This document shows positions 60,081 through 64,000 of a DNA stretch of 64,000 bases, in pieces. Origin of the DNA: DSPP01 sp964607165 (GTDB lineage Bacteria > Zixibacteria > MSB-5A5 > DSPP01); contig CAZSIT010000002.1 of NCBI GenBank assembly GCA_964607165.1, forward strand, positions 1 through 64,000, read 5' to 3'. The notes under the pieces are model-generated. The model did not search any database, was not told where the DNA came from, and saw only the letters and a list, made by a program, of their open reading frames with translations. How positions within the stretch are numbered: the first letter of the stretch is position 1; the number at the start of each line of letters is the position of its first letter. The translations under genes were made by a program, and so were the position numbers.

Positions 60081-60090
60081 GCCCCCTCAT

Positions 60091-60678
60091 ATGGTTGACA
60101 AGGATAATTCTTTATTGAAGTGGGACGAACTCATAAGTTTCCAGCTTCGAATTGCGGAAAGATGGTTGAGACGGGGAAGAGAGACACAAGATTCGTTTGC
60201 TCAGTTCTTTTTTTTCTTTGCTGGGTTCAACGCCTTATACTTTTTGTGGCTAAAAATAGATGACCTCAAAAACGAGGAAGGTAAATCAGCAAGAGAGGAA
60301 AAACAGATAGAAAATCTCTTGAAAAAGCTCGGCGAAGAAGCCGATGAAATTTTGACAGAACTTTCCACACATATCGATTTCTTCGCTAAACATACACCCA
60401 TACAACGTATGGACAAAAGGACTGCTGAAAATCCTTACGAGGGAGATGAAGAAGAAGGGAAAAAAGCACTCCGAAAGCTTGCGAGAAATAGCACTCTCGT
60501 TGATCAGTTGGTAGGGCTTGGAAAAATAGTTTATCTTGTGAGGTCAAATTTATTTCATGGAAGTAAGGCTTTGGAGGGTGACGATAAAGATATTATTGAA
60601 AACAGTGTGCGACCATTAGAAATTTTCCTTGAAAGATCTATAAAAATGACGAAGCGTCAAAGTCCTTCGTATACGTGA
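60091..60678 (+). CDS. HEPN-like protein of unknown function, A+T-rich
   Basis: A 195-residue helical protein. A hydrophobic N-terminal stretch (FAQFFFFFAGFNALYFLWL, ~32-50) is followed by charged helices and a C-terminal segment LVRSNLFHGSKALEGDDKDI. The R-x4-H in that segment is the HEPN nuclease-type motif, and its placement near the C terminus is usual. HEPN proteins are often RNases of toxin or defence systems, but many are non-toxic. Codon use is visibly A/T-rich compared with the M1 gene. The ATG at 60091 overlaps no gene. The next gene (GGCT-fold) starts 3 bases after the stop, so the two are a pair. Confidence 0.6.
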   Translation: MVDKDNSLLKWDELISFQLRIAERWLRRGRETQDSFAQFFFFFAGFNALYFLWLKIDDLKNEEGKSAREEKQIENLLKKLGEEADEILTELSTHIDFFAKHTPIQRMDKRTAENPYEGDEEEGKKALRKLARNSTLVDQLVGLGKIVYLVRSNLFHGSKALEGDDKDIIENSVRPLEIFLERSIKMTKRQSPSYT

Positions 60679-60681
60679 AAA

Positions 60682-61137
60682 ATGCCCCTATATTTTGCCT
60701 ACGGTTCAAACCTGGACACACAACGAATGATTTCAGCTAACGGCAGATGTCCAAACTCGGAAAAAATAGGTAGCGCTTGTCTTAAAGGTTACCGTTTGGT
60801 TTTTACTCGATATTCATCACTTTGGGGAGGGGGCGTCGCAGATGTGATTTCTGATCCCGAAAGCGAGGTTTGGGGAATAGTTTATGACGTGGCTGAAAAG
60901 GACTTTGAACGATTGGATTACTATGAAGGTTACCCCACTTTCTACGATCGATTTCAAGCTTCAATCAACACTGCCAACGGAGTGATTTCAAATGTTTGGG
61001 TTTATGCGGTGGTTGATAAAGGAGACTTTAGCCCACCTACTAAAAATTACTTGAAAATCATACTGACCGCTGTTAAAGAAAATGAATTTCCAGAAGATTA
61101 TCGATCTTTTCTCTCTACTATTAAAACTAAAGATTAG
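60682..61137 (+). CDS. Gamma-glutamylcyclotransferase-like (GGCT/AIG2 fold) protein
   Basis: A 151-residue protein with the N-terminal substrate loop YFAYGSNLD and the catalytic Glu in DYYEGYP near residue 80, both typical of the GGCT/AIG2/BtrG family that releases gamma-glutamyl groups as 5-oxoproline. Its substrate is not evident. It begins 3 bases after the HEPN-like gene and shares that gene's A/T-rich codon use, so the pair may have been acquired together. A link between a HEPN protein and a GGCT-fold partner would recall toxin-antitoxin pairings with an enzyme-like antidote, but that is only a hypothesis. Confidence 0.82.
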   Translation: MPLYFAYGSNLDTQRMISANGRCPNSEKIGSACLKGYRLVFTRYSSLWGGGVADVISDPESEVWGIVYDVAEKDFERLDYYEGYPTFYDRFQASINTANGVISNVWVYAVVDKGDFSPPTKNYLKIILTAVKENEFPEDYRSFLSTIKTKD

Positions 61138-61143
61138 GCTAGC

Positions 61144-62100
61144 ATGATTAAAACGCTCGTTTTCGAGAACGGCTCTCTCCGCGAAGGGAAACTGGAGGAG
61201 CTCGAAAAACCTGGGGTCATCGGCTGGGTTGATTTGGAAAACCCGTCTGATGAAGAATTGGCATCCGCTGCCAATCTGACTAAACTCGAGCCGAACGAGC
61301 TGAAGGACAACTTGGGCAAAGGGCAGGGGGCGATTACCAAAAACTATGAGCAATACTCTCTTTTGGTTTTCCGTTCCGCCTTAAAGGGTCAGCGGGAGAC
61401 TTTCACCCAGCCTTTTGTAATCCTGGTCTCCAAGAAGAATAAGGATTTAATTACCATTCACCGTCACCCCTCCTCCAGCCTGGAACGGATTTACGCCTAT
61501 CCCCAGCAAAGGCTAATTCCCCTTTTTTCCAAAGGGCCGACGATGCTGCTTTATGTCCTTTTGGGGGAGTTCATCGAAAGCTACCGCACTGCCTTGACCG
61601 CCGTTGAAGATGTGGTCGAAGAGGTGGAAGAAGCGGTAATAAGTGGCAGCTCCCGGGAAACGGTCTTAAAACAGGTTCTGGGACTGAAAAAAGCTTTGGT
61701 TTTCTACCGCAAAGATTTATCGGCCAATCGCGAAGTGGTTTCCTCAATTGAAAAAGAATACGCCGACCATCTGGATAAAAGTTTATTGCCCAAGTTTCGA
61801 TTGCATTATGCCGATTTGTCCTCGCTGGTCGATAGCGTTTCGATTTACAACGATATTTTATCGACGGCAACCGAAGTGCATCTTTCTATCGTTTCCAATA
61901 ATCTCAATTTAACAATGAAAAAAATGACTTCGTGGGGAGCGATTATTTTAGTCCCCTCATTGATTGCGGGAATTTACGGAATGAATTTCGTTCACCTTCC
62001 TCTTTCCGGGATTAAAGGCGGCTTTTGGATTTTACTTGCCCTGATGGCCGCCTCGGTAGCCGGCTTGGTGCGTTATTTTAAAAAGCAGGATTGGCTGTAG
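61144..62100 (+). CDS. corA: CorA-family magnesium/divalent cation transporter
   Basis: A 318-residue membrane transporter. A large N-terminal cytoplasmic domain with long helices (~120-250) is followed by two C-terminal helices. The signature YGMNF sits at the end of the first (~280), and a basic KKQDWL end follows the second, as in CorA pentamers. It starts 6 bases after the GGCT-like gene. Its TAG stop forms part of a GTAGGGGC repeat. Confidence 0.92.
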   Translation: MIKTLVFENGSLREGKLEELEKPGVIGWVDLENPSDEELASAANLTKLEPNELKDNLGKGQGAITKNYEQYSLLVFRSALKGQRETFTQPFVILVSKKNKDLITIHRHPSSSLERIYAYPQQRLIPLFSKGPTMLLYVLLGEFIESYRTALTAVEDVVEEVEEAVISGSSRETVLKQVLGLKKALVFYRKDLSANREVVSSIEKEYADHLDKSLLPKFRLHYADLSSLVDSVSIYNDILSTATEVHLSIVSNNLNLTMKKMTSWGAIILVPSLIAGIYGMNFVHLPLSGIKGGFWILLALMAASVAGLVRYFKKQDWL

Positions 62101-62120
62101 GGGCACGTTGCCACGTGCCC
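62096..62120. repeat. GTAGGGGC-type palindromic repeat at the corA stop
   Basis: TGTAGGGGCACGT, loop, ACGTGCCC: an 8-bp stem (62101-62120). The first TAG is the corA stop codon, as also seen for fadA at 13407. Confidence 0.55.
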
Positions 62121-62182
62121 TCATCGACGGCATTGACGCTGGCTCAAAATTTGCGGATATTTACACTCGAGGAATTTAGCGT

Positions 62183-62548
62183 ATGTACGAAATTTCGGTA
62201 ACTACGGGTTTTGCGGCGTCCCATCATATAAAGGGATACGACGGCGAATGTGCCCGCGACCACGGCCACAACTGGAAAACCGAAGTGGTGGTGGGCGTAC
62301 CGAATTTGGACGCCGCCGGAATGGCGATAGATTTTAAAAAAGTAAAAAACATTCTCGAAGAAATCACCGCCCCGTTAGACCATCGCAACTTGAACGATTT
62401 GCACCCTTTCACCGAGCAAAATCCAACTTCGGAAAACATCGCTGCCTGGATTTTTTCCGAACTGGAAAAAAGATTGCCGGCCGGCGCCAAGCCGGTGCGC
62501 GTGCGGGTCTGGGAAACCGATAGATATTCGGTCACTTATTCCAAATGA
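62183..62548 (+). CDS. queD: 6-carboxy-5,6,7,8-tetrahydropterin synthase
   Basis: A 121-residue T-fold enzyme of the PTPS/QueD family, second step of preQ0/queuosine synthesis. Zinc histidines lie in ASHHI and DHGHNW, the catalytic Cys in DGECARDHGH, LDHRNLND is the usual helix start, and VRVWET carries the substrate-binding Glu. Its stop overlaps the queE start (ATGA). It is the first gene of the deazapurine operon. Confidence 0.94.
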   Translation: MYEISVTTGFAASHHIKGYDGECARDHGHNWKTEVVVGVPNLDAAGMAIDFKKVKNILEEITAPLDHRNLNDLHPFTEQNPTSENIAAWIFSELEKRLPAGAKPVRVRVWETDRYSVTYSK

Positions 62549-63186
62549 GCTTAAAAGTCAACGAAATCTACCATTCCATTCAGGGCGAATCCTCCTATGC
62601 CGGGCTGCCCTGCGTATTCGTCCGCCTGACCGGCTGCAACCTGCGCTGTGTTTGGTGCGATACGGAATATGCCTTTTACGAAGGGGAATGGAAAAGCTTG
62701 GACCAGATTGTGGCCGAAGTGGCGCAATTCGGCTGCAACCTGGTCGAGCTGACCGGCGGCGAGCCGCTTTTGCAAAAAGAAAGCTTCGCTTTGATCGATA
62801 AGCTCATCGAAGCTGGCTTCACGGTTCTGATTGAAACCAGCGGCTCAATTCCCCTGGAAAAATTGAATCCCGAAGCGATTAAGATAATGGATATTAAATG
62901 CCCCGGCAGCAAAATGGAGCATAAAAATCACTGGCCGAACGTCGATTATCTTACACCGAAAGACGAAGTCAAGTTCGTACTGGCCGACCGGGCTGATTAC
63001 GACTGGGCCGTTGATATAATGCGCAAGTATCGACTCGACAAGAAAGCGACCGTGCTTTTTTCAACCGTTTTCGATAAACTTGAATCGATGAAAGTGGTGG
63101 AATGGATTTTGCAGGACAAGCTCCCCGTCCGCTTTCAATTGCAAATGCATAAGTATATCTGGCATCCGGAAACGAAGGGCGTATGA
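62545..63186 (+). CDS. queE: 7-carboxy-7-deazaguanine synthase (radical SAM)
   Basis: A 213-residue radical SAM enzyme for ring contraction to 7-carboxy-7-deazaguanine. The short motif is CNLRCVWCDTEYAF (C-x3-C-x2-C), preceded by the N-terminal SIQGESSYAGLPCVFVR and followed by ELTGGEPLLQ and IKIMDIKCPGS, all typical of QueE. Overlaps of four bases with queD and queC show a coupled operon. Confidence 0.95.
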   Translation: MSLKVNEIYHSIQGESSYAGLPCVFVRLTGCNLRCVWCDTEYAFYEGEWKSLDQIVAEVAQFGCNLVELTGGEPLLQKESFALIDKLIEAGFTVLIETSGSIPLEKLNPEAIKIMDIKCPGSKMEHKNHWPNVDYLTPKDEVKFVLADRADYDWAVDIMRKYRLDKKATVLFSTVFDKLESMKVVEWILQDKLPVRFQLQMHKYIWHPETKGV

Positions 63187-63875
63187 CCAAACCGCTGGCA
63201 GTTGTCTTAATAAGTGGCGGAATGGATTCAGCCGTCGCCCTCGGAATAACTTTGAAAGAAGGTTTTGAAGTCGCCGCACTCCATCTGAACTACGGTCAGA
63301 GAACCCAAGCGCAGGAAAAAAAGGCTTTTCACGACATCTGCAATTACTACGGTATATCAAAAAAGTTGGCAGTATCGTTACCCTATTTTAGCCAGATTGG
63401 CGGTTCAAGTTTGACCGATGAGAAAGTCCCGGTTTCGACTTCAGGAATTGACCCGAATGTTATTCCAACCTCGTATGTCCCTTTCCGCAACGCTCACGGA
63501 TTATCGATTGCCACTTCCTGGGCAGAAGTTTTGGGCGCGTCCCGAATCGTTATCGGCGCGGTGGAAGAAGACAGCTCCGGGTATCCCGACTGTCGGGAGA
63601 TTTTTTATAAAGCTTTTGAAAAAGCTATCGATTTGGGCACCAAACCGGAAACGAAAATTGAGATTTCGACGCCCGTTATTCGCCTCTCCAAAACCGCCAT
63701 CGTCCGCAAAGGAACCGAGCTCGGTGCGCCTTTCCATTTGACCTGGTCTTGTTATCAAAGCGAGGACGTAGCCTGCGGCATTTGCGACAGCTGCCGCTTG
63801 CGGTCAAAAGGTTTTGCCGAAGCCGGCGTTCTCGACCCCATCCTCTATCGACAGAAGGCCGAAATCTATGCGTGA
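63183..63875 (+). CDS. queC: 7-cyano-7-deazaguanine synthase
   Basis: A 230-residue ATP-dependent amidating enzyme that makes preQ0. The PP-loop SGGMDSAVAL is near the N terminus, the YVPFRNA segment is mid-protein, and the zinc site is CYQSEDVACGICDSC near the C terminus. The ATG overlaps queE by four bases, and the downstream gene starts eight bases before its stop. Confidence 0.95.
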   Translation: MTKPLAVVLISGGMDSAVALGITLKEGFEVAALHLNYGQRTQAQEKKAFHDICNYYGISKKLAVSLPYFSQIGGSSLTDEKVPVSTSGIDPNVIPTSYVPFRNAHGLSIATSWAEVLGASRIVIGAVEEDSSGYPDCREIFYKAFEKAIDLGTKPETKIEISTPVIRLSKTAIVRKGTELGAPFHLTWSCYQSEDVACGICDSCRLRSKGFAEAGVLDPILYRQKAEIYA

Positions 63876-64000
63876 TTTGCAAAACGAAAAAGACCATCGA
63901 AACATTCCCTTAAACCGCGTAGGAATAAAAAATCTGCGTTACCCAGTGGAAGTTTTAGACCAAAAAGCGGGCCGGCAAAAAACGGTGGCCAACATCAGTA
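63868..64000 (+). CDS. folE2: GTP cyclohydrolase type IB (partial, cut by window end)
   Basis: The visible 44 residues (MRDLQNEKDHRNIPLNRVG, then IKNLRYPVEVLD...KTVANIS) match the N terminus of FolE2/GCYH-IB, whose hallmark is D-x-R-N-I-P-x-x-x-V-G-(V/I)-x-x-(L/I)-R-Y-P. It would supply dihydroneopterin triphosphate for QueD, which explains the operon position. The ATG lies 8 bases inside queC. The rest of the gene is outside the window. Confidence 0.85.
   Translation, partial: MRDLQNEKDHRNIPLNRVGIKNLRYPVEVLDQKAGRQKTVANIS

Overview
The window reads as bacterial chromosome from a Gram-negative member of the FCB (Fibrobacterota-Chlorobiota-Bacteroidota) superphylum. My best guess is an uncultured phylum such as Zixibacteria or a close relative. 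This is an inference from gene content: dockerin-tailed secreted proteins, a FlgD-like/T9SS-like C-terminal sorting domain, PorT-type outer-membrane barrels, BNR and FG-GAP exoproteins, the futalosine menaquinone route and an SRP RNA beside dnaX. I saw no rRNA, tRNA, CRISPR array, prophage or transposase gene.

Layout. 1-1.4 kb: two near-identical cassettes, each with a promoter, a folded small RNA and a terminator, flank a tiny lipoprotein gene. An RRM protein gene (rbp) with a hairpin-rich leader follows. 1.9-4.5 kb: a protein with a duplicated winged-helix-like segment and an A+T-rich DUF5677-like gene. 4.6-9.9 kb: gyrA with an unusual quinolone pocket, then legB, a sugar nucleotidyltransferase and a UbiA-type polyprenyl-phosphate transferase, probably for surface glycans. 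9.9-11.3 kb: FG-GAP/dockerin exoprotein. 11.4-19.8 kb (minus strand): a coupled lipid-use operon of patatin, acyl-CoA ligase, fadN, fadA and fadE. 20-25.3 kb (minus): a cohesin-like/FlgD-tail protein and a large exoprotein carrying a dead clostripain domain. 25.5-27.9 kb (minus): SRP RNA, dnaX, ebfC. 27.9-34 kb: BNR exoprotein, the tldD/tldE pair with a tiny Tat protein, and two PorT barrels, one frameshifted at a G run. 34-38.6 kb: TPR-fused sigma-54 activator, a coupled small secreted protein and a membrane protein. 38.7-45 kb: giant FG-GAP/HYR/dockerin exoprotein divergent from an ECF sigma factor and its TPR-fused anti-sigma-like partner. 45.1-52.3 kb: futalosine menaquinone cluster (mqnD converging on ubiA-ubiX-ubiD-mqnE-mqnA-mqnC; mqnB not present). 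52.4-56.8 kb: a duplicated two-gene exoprotein module whose copies share a ~200-nt leader. 56.9-64 kb: doxX, M1 aminopeptidase with HEAT repeats, a HEPN-like plus GGCT pair, corA, and queD-queE-queC-folE2 (cut by the window end).

The strongest candidates for something undescribed are: (i) a cysteine-rich dockerin-like tail on six secreted proteins, all ending in a Cys within four residues of the C terminus, with a cohesin-like partner candidate nearby; (ii) the duplicated small-RNA cassettes around the lipoprotein gene; (iii) the duplicated leader of the two exoprotein modules; (iv) a 115-116 bp MITE/REP-like family with matched terminal inverted repeats.

Promoters recognised by eye mostly follow TTGACA with an A/T-rich -10 (TATTTT, TATTAT, TATATA), which agrees between several unrelated genes and the SRP RNA. 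All functional calls rest on motif reading, not on database searches.
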